A stretch of 64,000 nucleotides of DNA from Agelas oroides (GCA_949130485.1 OX422192.1:4162085-4226084), one strand, 5' to 3'; counted from the first letter of the stretch, positions 32,415-43,574 are shown. The notes: generated by a model not told the origin, from the letters alone. Translations and numbers: made by a program.

Positions 32415-33695
32415 TATAGCAGTCAACCAGTCCATCCAAGCCTGACATTAGCAACCCCAATTTGAAAGTGGGAGGGCCTAAGTTCCCTATATCTCCCCCT
32501 GCCACTGCTGCAGGCGTACTAATTAGACCACAAGTGAATAAGTTAATGAGTCGGGAGCTTTGATGTCCACCAGGGTGGGAAGTGCTTTATTTGCGCAGTC
32601 AATTCACTGTAAGGTTTCCCAGGTATGTAACTGCAACTTAGACTCCCTTGGTTGGGTAGTCTACAATCACTGGACTGGACTGGTGGACTGGACTAAAAAT
32701 CATTTTCTGTCTAATGTGAAGTCACCTGTATGTAGGGTTACATTTGGAACTTTCTTTCACAGACTCTAGCAAGAATATTAACTAGATGACATGAAGCATG
32801 CACACTCAATCCTATAAAGCCTACTCGGCAAGCCTTAAGGCATCTACCATCAGCACACCAGATGTCACCTGGAATGAGTCTTACTGGTTACTTAATTATA
32901 CTTGTGGATTGATGATGCTTGCAGATTGGGTACTGTAGTGAAGCTTAACAAGCGTGCGTACAAGCCATTTGTCCAACTGCAAGTGTCATATGTAGCTAGT
33001 GACTAGAGTCTTTACTAATAACTTGTACTCAGACGGTTGTCTCTACCATAAGGCCAGGCAAACTAGATATTGTTTCACATCAGTGCCCGCTTCCTGAGAC
33101 CTGCCACCTCAACTGTCATTATCGCCTTCCAAGCAGACACGCCCACTTTTATGGCCATAGCAACGTAGATTTGCTGAGTGTATAGCCTTCAGTAGTAATG
33201 AATAATGAATAATGACCACCCACCCACATGCAAATCGAGTAAGTGGCTGATGCGAAACAATAAATCTAGTTCGCCTGGCCTAACATGGAAGGAGTTCCCA
33301 GGCTCCAAAAAACTGGGACCTGGGTGTGAGCCTGATCCATTTCACACCATGCTGCACACTATAAGCACAATGTAAAGCAAGGCCTCACCACTGTTGTAGT
33401 CTACACAGAGAGAATTGTGTGTCCAGATTTATATGCTAAACTACAGGAGAGTGAGGTCTAATAAGAGAGCACAAAAGTGATTTTTAGCACAAAAAATGTC
33501 AGTCCACCACTCTAAGAAGACATTATGTTGTTTTGACCCAAAATTTGTTATTTTAGTTGGATCAGTGAACAGTTGAAATGTGCAGAGATACTTCTGTGAG
33601 TTGGTTAAGAATTCCTGTATTCCCATAGAGCATTGTAGCTTTTGGGGGGGGGGGGGGGGGCAAATACATACGTAAGTGGTATCATCTGTAAACTA

Positions 33696-34060
33696 GTGAG
33701 ACGATTCATGCATCATCGTGGGGCGAGCCTGAGCGAGCAATGCATTGCTGGTTCGTCATGGCACACAAACTATGCACTGTTAGTAACAGCAGGAATCATC
33801 ATTGCATGCATGTCTGCTGTTCCATGAGCGTGGTGAGCAAAACTCCATGTAGCCAAGCAGCATCTGTATCTGGTGAGAACTATAGTCAGGATAACTACTA
33901 CAGCTACACAAACGCTTGGACTAAACTTCACACTGAAGTCATGAGCTGAATCTCTGGCACTTATGAGTGTTGATTATGCATGGCCAACTGAGTTACCTGA
34001 ACGTGTCCAGCCCGGCTGCTGTCGGTGAAGGGCTACTGCCCATGCTCTGGGATTTTGCAT
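33696..34060. repeat. Dispersed repeat (GGGGCGAGCCTGAGC family), copy B
   Basis: Matches 10149-10560 block by block: GTGGGGCGAGCCTGAGCGAGC, TCATGGCACACAAAC, TGGACTAAACTTCACACTGA, GTCATGAGCTGAAT. It lacks coding potential. It lies at the centre of the 2.8-kb inverted-repeat structure. Confidence 0.6.
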
Positions 34061-34482
34061 TCACTAAACATCCGTGCCTTGGGAGTTTGGAAGATGTTAC
34101 TAAGTGACATTTGTCACTAACTCACAGTAGCTAGCATCTTGTTCACATGCACAACTGAAATAGTATCCTTTGGGTCATTTACTGTGAACAGCCCTGGACT
34201 CAGTGTGAAGTTCGACAATGTGCACACTCCATAAAGAAAAAAAGAAAGCTGATTCAGACTCTCCACCAACCAATTTAAAATTATACAAAAACAAAGATGT
34301 TTACTAATGCAAAATCCCCAGAGTATGGACTACAAATATTCATTTACAGATGATACCACATATGTAATTGTCTCCCAAATGCTACAATGCTCTAGGGAAT
34401 ACAGGCATTCTTAACCAACTCCCAGAAGTATCGCTGCACATTTCAACCGTTCATTGATGCAACTAAAAGAACAAAATTTTTG

Positions 34483-35266
34483 GTCGTAACTAGGCCTTGA
34501 TGGATTATGCATTTTGAGAATAATAGGTAACAAAAAGAATTTGAGAATAATAGGTAAAACAATAATAGGTCCTAGTTTTGTAGGCTATAGCACCTAACAG
34601 CAATTGGCGTTGAGTCTAGGCATACATGTAGCCTCGTCCACAGGCATCATTTGGCAGCTGCCGCCAATGAAACATTGAAGCCTGGGAATGAGGCTAGTGC
34701 ACATGCGCATTTCCACTCCAATCTTGTCTCTTTGTTGCCTCCTTAATAGGAGAGTACACCTGAAAGGTGGGGTGTTCACGGTTGGTTGATGAGAATTTCG
34801 GATCTTTTCTGTTTAAGGTCAGAGATGAACTTAATGAAGAACGTTTGGGCCTCCAGGTCGTCGATCCACTCAACTCCTAGGATTATTTCCGTAAACGCTG
34901 ATGGATCACGCGCCGGATCAGGTAGGTTGAGCGGGGCGTGGCTGAGCAGGGATTGACGCTCCGCCTGCAAGGCGTTGCAGGCAGCTCCAATCACGTGTAG
35001 TAATGTAGTAGGCATTATTTAAAATGAGTATTTGTACAGTTTTTGTTATTGAGTGGGGCTATCTATATAACAAGACTCTATTTGGTGCACGATGTATTGT
35101 ATTTAGACTGGGAATAACAGGCGTGATGAAAAGAATATTAGGTAGCATGAGAAGCAATAGGTAAGTTCAGGTAGTATGAGAAGAATAATTATAGGTAAGA
35201 ATTTTGAGAATACAAGAATAGAATAATAGGGTAAAAAAAAAAAATCCATCAAGGCCTAGTCGTAAC
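34483..35266. mobile_element. 768-bp hAT-like non-autonomous transposon, 8-bp duplication
   Basis: The element 34491-35258 has identical 16-bp inverted ends, TAGGCCTTGATGGATT, and a perfect 8-bp duplication GTCGTAAC on both sides. An 8-bp duplication is the rule for the hAT superfamily. Inside, GAATAATAGGTA words recur near both ends, and a TAG-family MITE lies at 34631-34698. A 79-codon minus frame at 34776-35015 shows no known domain; there is no transposase. It cleanly interrupts the right arm of the older 2.8-kb structure. Confidence 0.85.
34631..34698. mobile_element. 68-bp TAG-family MITE
   Basis: Begins TAGCCTCGTCCACAGGC and ends GCCTGGGAATGAGGCTA with a short inner stem TGGCAGCTGCCG. 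The flanks (GCATACATG, GTGCACATG) match at 6 of 9 positions, so any duplication has decayed. It sits inside the hAT-like element. Confidence 0.65.
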
Positions 35267-35490
35267 AACATAATCTCTTCTTAGAGTGTACATTGCAGTC
35301 CAGTCCACCAGTCCAGTCCACTAGTCCAGTCCACTATAGTCCAGTCCAGTGATTGTAAACTACCCCTCGGTTGTCTAACTGCAGCTTAGATCTTTCCATA
35401 ACTGAGTATACGAATAATACAGTAACTACAGTACAATGTCGGTAAATCAACATTGCAATTGAAGCTGAATGTTGACAAAATTTACACACT

Positions 35491-35811
35491 AAGGGGGCGT
35501 CTCCAACTATTTTTGGTGCAGATAATGTCACTCCCCCTCCCCATAACGTCACACAATAAAATAAGTTCAAAACCAACATGAAAGGATAACTACAATACAT
35601 GAAGCCGTGGCCTTTTTGAAACATCACAGAGTTAAAATCCAAGTCAGCTGATTATCTTTCGGATTTTTGTAAATGCAGACCTCCTCCTCACGTACAACAG
35701 TGCGAAGCACGTGGCATAAATTAACGTCACGGCCTCCCCCCCCCCCCCCCCTCCCAACGTCACAATGATGTTATCTGCGCCAAAAATGGTTTGGAGACGC
35801 CCCCTAAGCTA
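35491..35811. mobile_element. 320-bp MITE with AGGGGGCGTCTCCAA ends
   Basis: The left end reads AGGGGGCGTCTCCAACTATT and the inverted right end AGGGGGCGTCTCCAAACCAT. Both continue TTTTTGGYGCAGATAAYRTCA and include a CCTCCC/CGTCAC segment with a C run near 35740. No duplication is obvious. Confidence 0.75.
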
Positions 35812-37235
35812 CATGCATAGAAACAGCTTGTTCAAAGAAGCAAAAGTAATATCTGTTCACAACTGCCAGTATACACAAGCCCACGCGGTAGCAGGTAGCA
35901 GAGATAACTTTTGCTACAGCATGAGCGATAAGCCAGTTGTTTAGTATAGGCGCTGTAGCTAGTAAAATTCACTTCGCAATATCCTAAAGTATACCGGTAC
36001 CGGCGTTTGTATTTGTTTTTACAACAACATAAGGCACAGCCTAACAAAAAGGGCATCATTTTGTAGCTCTTTTAACGCTCTATCTTTTGATACTAGTTTC
36101 ATTAAAATGTATTGGAGGTTGCTATCAGGAGTTATCGTCCTTATAGTTCAATTTTCATTACCGGTTCTCTAGACACAGCGTCTGTAGCGATGGTTGCGTA
36201 AGACAAGGCACAGCCTACAGGTTGAATAGCTGCATCCTAGCATGCATGAATTGATGACTTACCTCCGAGCTTCCTGAATGCAGGACGATGCGCGAGACCA
36301 ACAAAAGCAGGCTGCGTGCTCACAAAACAGACTTTTGTGCCAGCCTCATGACTGCGTGTCATGTCGCGTACCCCCGTAGCAGCGTGTTCCTCGCTCAGAC
36401 TCGCCCCACGATGGTGAAGCAGCTATGACGCTCACTAGCCGCTGCTCCAGCCATACGCTATTGCTGACTCACTACGCACAGTCCACTACCGGTTAGACGG
36501 TGTTACAATGGCTATTTAAACTGCTCGACAGTGCTTCAAAGGTGACTCAGCACTTTTTGGGCGGTAGAATGCACAAAATAATATTAGTACAAAATTTAAT
36601 TAGTGCACGGTCAAGTAACTATACGCCCTCGCGCTCGACCCTTGGTCTGGGTTACTAACCTATATATTTAGCAGTATGGAATTTGAAGTTTAGATTTTCA
36701 CTTGCAAAATCATTCACACATTTTTCTATTCTAGCTAAACACTATAACACGTGACCGACACAATCTGTCCCTTTGAAGGTGACAGACTGCCTCAAATGAG
36801 ACAGGTATAGACACTTCTGACTATGAGTGTGCTTCACAGCCTGTAGCAGAAAAGGATCCTGTTATCTCCCACATTGTATACACACAATATGCTATAGTCC
36901 ATATCAATTGTTGAATTGGGACAAATTTGGCTGCAAATGTTCTCACCAAACGATTTCTCAACAGCTGAAAGTTAGTTAAGAACACTACTCAACAGTCCAC
37001 CTATCAGTTTCAGAAAGAGAGCTTAAGTGTACTCATAATATGTTTCCCAACCCTTACCCTAACCCACAACCCGCCTTCCTAATGGTATATAATGCCTACA
37101 GCATTGCAAGCTGTCTGGTAAGTACCGCAAGTGCAGTTCTTTTTTAGGGGCTGTTCTTTGTTCTTGATCCGCGGATCCCTCGGTAAATGGTAGGCTTGGA
37201 TGTCGAGATGATTGCTGTAATAAGTTATTTTTTTA
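35812..37235. other. Intron 1 DNA of the Rab-like gene, unassigned
   Basis: Contains one inverted GCTCAGACTCGCCCCACGAT fragment of the GGGGCGAGC repeat family near 36398. Otherwise I see no exon, RNA gene or delimited element. Confidence 0.35.
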
Positions 37236-37363
37236 TTAACTGTCCATATATATACGGGTCAGTTGTCCGTGATTCCGCGACAGATAACAAACCGCTACCC
37301 TACTGAATGTTATTTCCTTTCTTTTAAAGCATATTAAATTGCAACACACTAACCCCAGCTCAC

Positions 37364-37499
37364 CTACAACACTGGATGTACTGTCGACGTATGTGGACAG
37401 TATGCTGGCCTTGCGTACATTTGAGTCTCCGATCAGTAGTATCTTGAAGAGCAGGTCATACTCTTCCGCAGCAACAACAGACGCCCCCAAAGTAGACAT
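37364..37499 (-). CDS. Rab-like GTPase gene (degenerate), first exon
   Basis: The ATG at 37499 starts MSTLGASVVAAEEYDLLFKI, continuing LLIGDSNVRKASIL: the Rab P-loop region, in which GDSGVGKS/T has become GDSNVRKA. The conserved Gly before Lys and the Mg-binding Ser/Thr are lost. Switch I is about five residues shorter than in Rab8/10, and the conserved Thr before IG is replaced (SVVG). The exon ends with one base of a Gly codon at a GTGAGC donor. With exons at 31714, 31179, 30988, 13071 and 12940 it gives 176 codons with every junction in phase. Rab proteins are prenylated vesicle-traffic switches; this one probably cannot bind or hydrolyse GTP normally. Intact splicing against decayed motifs favours a pseudo-GTPase, but a young pseudogene is possible. 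Confidence 0.8.
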
Positions 37500-38565
37500 T
37501 GCCCTATAGTGGAGTATGTTCCGGCCGAACAGTATTGTAGCTCTGTATGTACTACATGGGAATCCAATAACTTTCTTACACGTAGCAAGCCTACAAATAC
37601 TTGGCTAGACTTGTAGAACACGCCACGGTCACACCCATTAACGCTTTGTAATGACTTGGGTCGAAATCCACCCGTTTTGAAACACAATCATGAATAATTA
37701 ATTAGCTACGTTTACGTACGAGTAAGCACAATGTCAATAAAGAATGCTGTATCATGTCAGTCACAGAACAAGATTCTCGGGCCATGTGTTGGTGTTCTCC
37801 ATCTGCTGCAATGCTGGCACTGTGATACACTGTAAAAAATTGGAGGTTGATTTAACCCAGAAAAGGTCATCTCAATTGCAGTCTGGATTCATCTAGGTCC
37901 AGGCAGTGGCTCACCTACTTTTGCCAGGGTTTAGGGTTACACCCCGGCTTGTCCAGTGCAGGTTTCTAGCAAACAATGAATTGGGTTGCAAATGAAATTC
38001 AATTTGTTATTGCATGTTTGTGCCAAAAGGGGGTGGAACTCTCACTATATTCATGTATTATTGGATTGACTCTGAAAAATATTCATGCACTATTGGCTAA
38101 CCTTTGGGCAGTATTTATGCGCTTTTATGCAAGTATTCATGCCATATTGGAACTTTGAGTACACAAACACTGTAACCCTACACTGTGTAGCTGGCTATAC
38201 ATATAAAATACTGTCTATAGGTATACTACTTCGCATGCCCTGCACTATGGGAATTTGTAAAAACGATGGTGTAGACCATAGGCGTAGGAAGCAAATTTGA
38301 AGTGTAGAGGCCATGCTGTGCCGCGCGAAGCGCTGCTAAAAAATGGAACGTAGTGCGGCGGCGAATTTTTTCAAAGTGTGCACCTTTAGACTGCAAAATA
38401 AAGCCGTTTTTTCAACGGTGTATAATATTCTAGCCTCGTTCTCAGACCCGGTAAGCTACCAACCCTCCAGTGAGGCCTCTGCTGATTCACTAGTTCCAGA
38501 GGATTTTAAACCAGGTATTGCATTGCTTGTGTACTGATAATTACAAAGCTTTGCTGTATAAAAAC
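37500..38565. other. Upstream flank of the Rab-like gene
   Basis: The promoter of the Rab-like gene should lie just above 37499, but I see no TATA box. A CACTGTAAAAAA MITE end occurs at 37828. TATTCATGC words repeat at about 38050-38150. A 64-codon plus frame at 38343-38537 has serine/proline-rich composition but no known domain. Confidence 0.35.
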
Positions 38566-38566
38566 T

Positions 38567-38624
38567 GAGTCTCGTGCCCAGACCCCGTTCAGAAAAATCG
38601 AGAAGGGGTCTGGGCACGAGCCTG
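38567..38624. mobile_element. Short TAG-type hairpin element
   Basis: GTCTCGTGCCCAGACCCC pairs with GGGGTCTGGGCACGAGCC across a 20-base loop. It resembles the TAG-family ends, although the outer TA is not preserved and no duplication is visible. Confidence 0.6.
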
Positions 38625-38650
38625 CATGCGTTGAGTGGCTGTCTATTTAC

Positions 38651-38744
38651 CGTGATTTAGCCAGGGCAAGAATGATAACCTCATCCTGGTCCTCTTTGCT
38701 GCAAGGCAACTCCCCAGTATAAAGCCTGTTCAGGTCAGTAGAAA
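38651..38744 (-). CDS. Isolated candidate exon, weakly FERM-like
   Basis: A CTGATCTGCTTTAG acceptor is followed by a single open phase encoding STDLNRLYTGELPCSKED and ending LALAKSR at a GTAAAT donor. The pattern (helix, GELPCSKED, helix) resembles the start of the FERM F2 subdomain (xLPCSxEDA), but 31 residues are too few to be sure. I could not find partner exons. It would belong to a different minus-strand gene upstream of the Rab-like gene, or be an exon relic. Confidence 0.4.
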
Positions 38745-40245
38745 CTAAAGCAGATCAGTTGGATTACATGGCACCAGAAATTTGGATTATAGTTAGCTCA
38801 TCATAGGTAAAGGTTAGGGTTAGGCATGTGAACAGGATTTCTGGTGCCGTATATTCCGATTCATCACTAAAACACGGCTATCAGTTCTGAAGTAGTGTTA
38901 TGCTCAGACCCCAATACTGGGCTGGGGCTGGGGCTGGGGCTATGTGGTCTCAAAAGCCAGAATCACGTCACTAAAAGGGAAGGGTCTGGTGACCTGCGTG
39001 TACAAGCTGTGTCCCACTGGAATGCAATTAGCCAAAAAGTGTAACCAGTTTCTAATAATGCTACTGACTCTTGAAATACTGATCATTCAGTGCGCTTCCC
39101 CATCAAGAAATACAGCTGAAGTGTTCTTACTGCTCCTGCAGTAGCATGGAAGAGAGGTGTCCTGGCTTTCTGTTGCCATCTTCAATAGCTACTGTTATTG
39201 CAACTCAAACAATGAAGTAATGTGCCAGCTGATGAAATGGATGACACCATGCATAGGGTGCACTTGTCTATGCAGTTCACCAGACTCTTCTCTTCTTGCA
39301 GAAGTGGGTCAGGCTTGCAAGACTATAGGTGTGGGCACAAGATGAGTTCTGACATGCAGCTGTTAAATTATCGAATCCTTCACTCGTATCCTAATACTTG
39401 CTGATGAGCTGCCCAATTATGTTGTTCCATAAGACTTGATCTTTGTTGCTCAGTCATCTGTAGTTACCCTTTGCTTTCTCAACATACTTGGCCAAGCTGT
39501 CTTGCAAGATGCTGCCATTTTTCACTGACACCCTTAGTAAATCACTTCCTTACTCTTGCAGCAAGAGTGAAAAGCTTTGTATGAGTGAGCCAAGTCGTTC
39601 CCTGGAAGACAGAACCACCTGTCACAATATTGTGTGTTGGAGTGTAGAGTAAGCATAATTATTAACACCATGTTGGAGAGGCTAGATAGTTATCTTTTTG
39701 TAAGGAAGAGTTGGGAAAGCCTAGTACATAATCTCATGCATGTGATGTCAAGATAGAAAGGATGGCAAAAAGGATCTATATGTGTACGGCCATTCTTGAG
39801 CCCAGAACAGCAATAAGAGCCAGGCAACTTACCCAGCTAGTGGGGGCAGCCACTATCATACACTTCAAGGATTGAACATGTAGCTGCTTGAACAAAATGA
39901 AAACATCACCTTTTTGTTCTGTTTTTTTTTATAGATTACATCATCGTGACATAAGATTATGTACCACTTCTTTCAGATTGAAAGGTGGGTGGGGGCCTGG
40001 AGATATTGGTTAGCTACTCTGTTTAATAAGCCCCCTTACTGCAGAGGAACTAAATCAGCTCCCCAAGTGAGAAGCGTAAGCCCAATTTTGGTATACTCCC
40101 AGGTTGTAATAGTGTGACTGTTAGGGCACATTTATAATATTCCTCTGTACGTACATACATACATGCATGCACTACAAAAAATACTGTTACAGTAACTTTT
40201 GTAGGTTAGTTTAGTCTCAGGATATATTTAACTGGTGAGTATTAC
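38745..40245. other. Unassigned DNA with TAG-type hairpin scrap
   Basis: The word CACCAGACTCTTC..GGGTCAGGCTTGCAAGACTA at 39284-39326 belongs to the hairpin repeat at 19251. A minus-strand stretch around 39470-39590 reads EKWQHLARQLG with two in-frame stops and is treated as a decayed, unidentified fragment. Confidence 0.35.
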
Positions 40246-40246
40246 A

Positions 40247-40755
40247 CAACAAAAGAAATTGTTCCTTTTCCTTGTCATGCACATGAATTGCAAGACTCAT
40301 GAACGATCTGCGACCTACAGTATGTAAATTTCCCACTTCTTATAGCAACTTTGATTGTTGCAGTACTTCAAGTTCCAGATGGCAAAGGCATCCTCATGAC
40401 AGCCAAGTATGCACAAATGCAAAGCCCATGCATGGAGTACATTACAACAATGGTAGACTGGGAAGTTTACTTACACCACAATACAAAGCAGAAGACATTG
40501 TTCCCTTTCCTTGTCATGTGAACTGTAAGACTGATTAACCATTGTTGGCCTATGCCTAGCCCTTAGAGCAACTTCAATTGTTGCAATACTCCAAGCTCCA
40601 GATGATGAAGACAGTGGTTAAAGCATCTTTTGTTCGAGTGTACAATACTTATATCCCTCATGACAGCCAAGTATGGACAAATGCAAAGCACATACATGAA
40701 GATGCTACTAGAACAGGGAAGTTTATGAAAGTATGTACAAAGCAAAAAGTGTATA
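40247..40755. repeat. Diverged tandem duplication, about 250-bp unit
   Basis: Two consecutive units share, in order, TTGTTCC.TTTCCTTGTCATG, GCAACTT.AATTGTTGCA.TAC, AAGCTCCAGATG, CATGACAGCCAAGTATG.ACAAATGCAAAGC and GGGAAGTTTA. Identity is roughly 75 percent by eye with indels. No frame is kept, so it is not a duplicated exon. Confidence 0.6.
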
Positions 40756-41017
40756 ATTATGGCAATGGTGTAAAACCTTCCACCATCATGACAACATGAA
40801 GTAGACTTTGTAGAAGGTGGGCCAATGCACTGAAAGTAGAATAACCACACAAGAAGTTATTTTAAGTGAGTAGCTCTTGCAGTGACGTGTGTATATACAT
40901 ACATCAAGAGCGCATAAGAACAGGTGGCTCGAGTAAGAGCGTGTAACTCCAATAGAAGCCCATAGTCTTGTCAAAATCATTCTGGAGGTCTCTATAAACG
41001 TACAACAACCTTTTAAC

Positions 41018-41274
41018 ACTGTAAAAAAGAAAAGGTTGTTTTGACTCAATTTGGTTACCTCAGTTTCCTCTCACTTGTCTGCATTGTTAAAACCAGTGGA
41101 GTCCCACTGCCTGCTTTAGATTCCAAACAGACTAATAACTTGATTTGGCTTTCCAGAACATTAGCAAATGTCATGGGAGAATACTTTGCTAATGAAATTG
41201 TCCAATCGTGTGGAAAAGGGTATGAAACTGAGGTAACTGCAATGGGTAAAAACTACCCACTTCTTCTTACAGTG
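41018..41274. mobile_element. 257-bp MITE with CACTGTAA ends
   Basis: CACTGTAAAAAAGAAAA at the left and TTCTTCTTACAGTG at the right are inverted. The end type CACTGTAAAAAA recurs at 37828 and 57789. A 98-codon plus frame starts inside it and crosses its right end, so that frame is not taken as a gene. Confidence 0.6.
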
Positions 41275-41690
41275 TGGCAGTTCTTGAAGGGCATAGCTGT
41301 AACCTTGTTCTTAGGCCACTTTCCTCCTCCCACATAGCCTGGGTTCTGCCCTTCTGTAAGGGCAAGAAGGGTCTGGGGTCCAGATTGCAGTGCAGTCTAG
41401 CAGCATGGGGTATATGGTGTATGTGTACATTGTCGGAAGCTATGCATGTAGCGACCACTGTTACTACATATAGCATGTCAGCACCAAAACCTACCTGGAA
41501 CCCTTGTTGGCATTTAATATTGTAAACGGACCGCTTATACAACCTAGACACTGAGCTGAAGTGAGCTGCAGGACTGGTCATATAGTAAGTGCTGTAGTAT
41601 TTATAAACTCAAGTAGTTGGTGCTCATTTACAGCATTATTAACTCCACGGATGGGTGCAGGTTTAGGTTTCAACCATGCTGCAGTGTGAA

Positions 41691-41796
41691 AAAGATGTAG
41701 GGATGGGGCATTGCTTTTATGTTGACCTTTGCTTTTATGCTATCGTCCCTACCTTGTTTGCATACTTTTTGGCATGCCATCCCTACATCTTTTTAC
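41691..41796. mobile_element. TGTAGGGATGG MITE
   Basis: Inverted ends AAAAAGATGTAGGGATGG and CCATCCCTACATCTTTTT bound about 106 bp. It is the same family as the MITEs in the arms at 14214-15022. The interior repeats TTGCTTTTATG twice. Single ends of the family occur at 16815 and 26027. Confidence 0.75.
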
Positions 41797-42262
41797 ATTT
41801 TTAATGTGTTTTTTTTGTTTCCACCCTTTTTTTCAATGTTAATCTCAGTTACAGTTTAATAGACCTAAGCCTAAGAAGATTTCTTTCACTGATTCACTGA
41901 GTGTAACCACAACCCTAGAACTTGAAACAGCATAATTTGACAGCTTAGCAGTGGTTCCAAGCATGTATACGCAAGCTGGAATCCGATGGAGGGCTAATAA
42001 CTCTCTGTACCAGATTTTGAGCCGTTTGTGAAGCCGATTTCCTGATTTACGATCACATGACAACTCAGTGACCAGCACAGAAAACATGCAGTATCGACAG
42101 AGCATAAAGAGTGACCATCCAGGCGTTACCGAAAGCTGTATTTTATAGTGTAGCTATAAGTAAGCAACTGCTCCTTACCTATGTGGTGTCTATAAGCCTT
42201 TCCCACAACCACGGGAATAGACCCTGCCAGCTGTGCATACAGTCGCAATTTCGTGTGAGCAC

Positions 42263-42700
42263 TAGTCTCGTTCCCAGAGCAATGACCGTGGTCTTTGGTC
42301 CGGGAACGAGACTGCGTATGCGCATGCGTACAAGATTAGCAAATGGCGTCCTACACAACGGACAGCAGTTGGGCAGTGCTGTGAACAATTTTTTTGACCA
42401 GGATAAATTTGAAGCTATGAAGACGCTGAGTGGTTGTGAAGCTCGTGCTGTGATAAGCATCAGTTTCGTGCTAAAATCAAGGTGAGTACTTGAGCCGTTT
42501 TCGAGTTATCGTTGTTTGACAACTTGGTCTGAACAAAGAAAAAGAAAGTGGCACTTTTTCTACAGCACATTTTGTATTTAACTGTCTTTCGCATTGCTTT
42601 TGAGTGACTGAATGAGTCTTGCTGATCATAAAAGAGCTCTCAAAGAGGAAGGCTGGGTGCTTAAATCTGCTTTTAGCGCAGTTGTGGTCAACGGTTATAT
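42263..42700 (+). repeat. Dispersed repeat with hairpin end, copy B
   Basis: Same order of blocks as 18406-19012 but in plus orientation: a hairpin TAGTCTCGTTCCC..GGGAACGAGACT at 42263-42312, then GCGCATGCGTACAA, ATGGCGTCCTACACAACGG, GCATCAGTTTCGTGCTAAAA, a GTGAGTACTT word, then GTCTTGCTGATCA. The frame from the ATG stops after 13 codons, so it is noncoding now. Confidence 0.65.
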
Positions 42701-42895
42701 GGCTTTTGCTTAAGCTACCCTGTATTTTCGAGGGATTCGCTTTTTTCACAGCGGTTCATGTGGCGGTTACGTCACCTATTGAATATTCATAAGTAACCCG
42801 TCGCGCGCACTTACCGTACCAACGAAAACAAATGTGTTCACCACACTTATAACACTACAGGGAAAAAATACACCTAGTGCAATCCCTGGCCCCAG

Positions 42896-42931
42896 CCCTA
42901 ACCCTAACCCTAACTCTAACCCTTAACCATT
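42896..42931. repeat. Short interstitial telomere-like tract
   Basis: GCCCTAACCCTAACCCTAAC followed by one imperfect unit and CCCTTAACC. About five CCCTAA units, consistent with an animal TTAGGG telomere repeat type, but surrounded by ordinary repeat DNA and not a chromosome end. Confidence 0.8.
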
Positions 42932-43449
42932 TAGCCAACAAGCCACAACAGACGACAAGCACACCGTTCGGTCTAATGTATGCTGTGAAACGAATTAACT
43001 AGGAGAATGTAGAACATTGTGGGGCGAGCGTGAGCAAGCAACACACAGCTTTAACTTATATCAAAGGCTGAGTCAGTTAAGTGTCACATCACAGCACACA
43101 GGTGGCGTGGCATGTAGCTGAACAAAGCTTGTCACTCTATACTCTCTACAAAAGTGCTTAACAGCTTAGAGAAGATGGTTGCAGAGACTAGCTTGTCATG
43201 GGGTGGTAACATACAATGCAGCCATTAGTGCAACCTAAGCATTTACTCTGGCTAACTGTAGGCTAAGTCTAAACACAGCCTGGCTTGTCGCGCATAGTCC
43301 TTACTTGAGGCATCTAAAGGGTATAGCAGATGGGGTTCGCCATCCATCAGCCATGGATGGAAGGAGGGTCTCTGCCACTTCAGCCTCTCTACACAACTGT
43401 TTAATAGCCCTTGTATAGACCTTATGCAATACCTCACGTAATTAAACGT

Positions 43450-43574
43450 AAAACGGAAAGTGGACGGAATCCGGATACTACGCCGCCATTTTGAGTGGCA
43501 AGGAAGACCGCGGTCTATGGAGCTTAAGTACAGTGAAGCACTTTGCGAGCTCGCTGCGTCAACGAAGCATGCAG
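43450..43574 (+). promoter_or_regulatory. Possible promoter and first exon
   Basis: The stretch is CpG-rich relative to its surroundings and contains CGCCGCCATTTTG, a YY1-like site typical of TATA-less start regions. It is followed at 43517 by an ATG opening 19 codons (MELKYSEALCELAASTKHA) that end at a GTAAAC donor (43575). No downstream exon was found, and the right edge abuts a retroelement scrap, so this is tentative. Confidence 0.25.

Larger units (their letters stand above)
32620..35400. repeat. 2.8-kb inverted-repeat structure with nested insertions
   Basis: The left arm is in two pieces, 32620-32697 (CTACAATCACTGGACTGGAC) and 33503-33695 (ACTCTAAGAAGACATTATG and AGCATTGTAGC..TTTGGG). 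The right arm carries their inverted partners at 34345-34490 plus 35267-35290, and at 35290-35385. Eight hundred bases interrupt the left arm and a 768-bp transposon interrupts the right. A repeat of the GGGGCGAGC family occupies the centre. All of it lies in intron 1 of the Rab-like gene. Confidence 0.65.

Noticed and set aside
39460-39590. Minus-strand VSEKWQHLARQLG segment as a death-domain or SANT-like exon
   Set aside because: Two in-frame stops and no fitting splice sites; too short to classify.
41041-41337. 98-codon frame with signal-peptide-like start
   Set aside because: It begins inside a CACTGTAA MITE and crosses its right end, so frame continuity is accidental.
42896-42931. A telomere
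   Set aside because: Only about five CCCTAA units, with ordinary repeat DNA on both sides.
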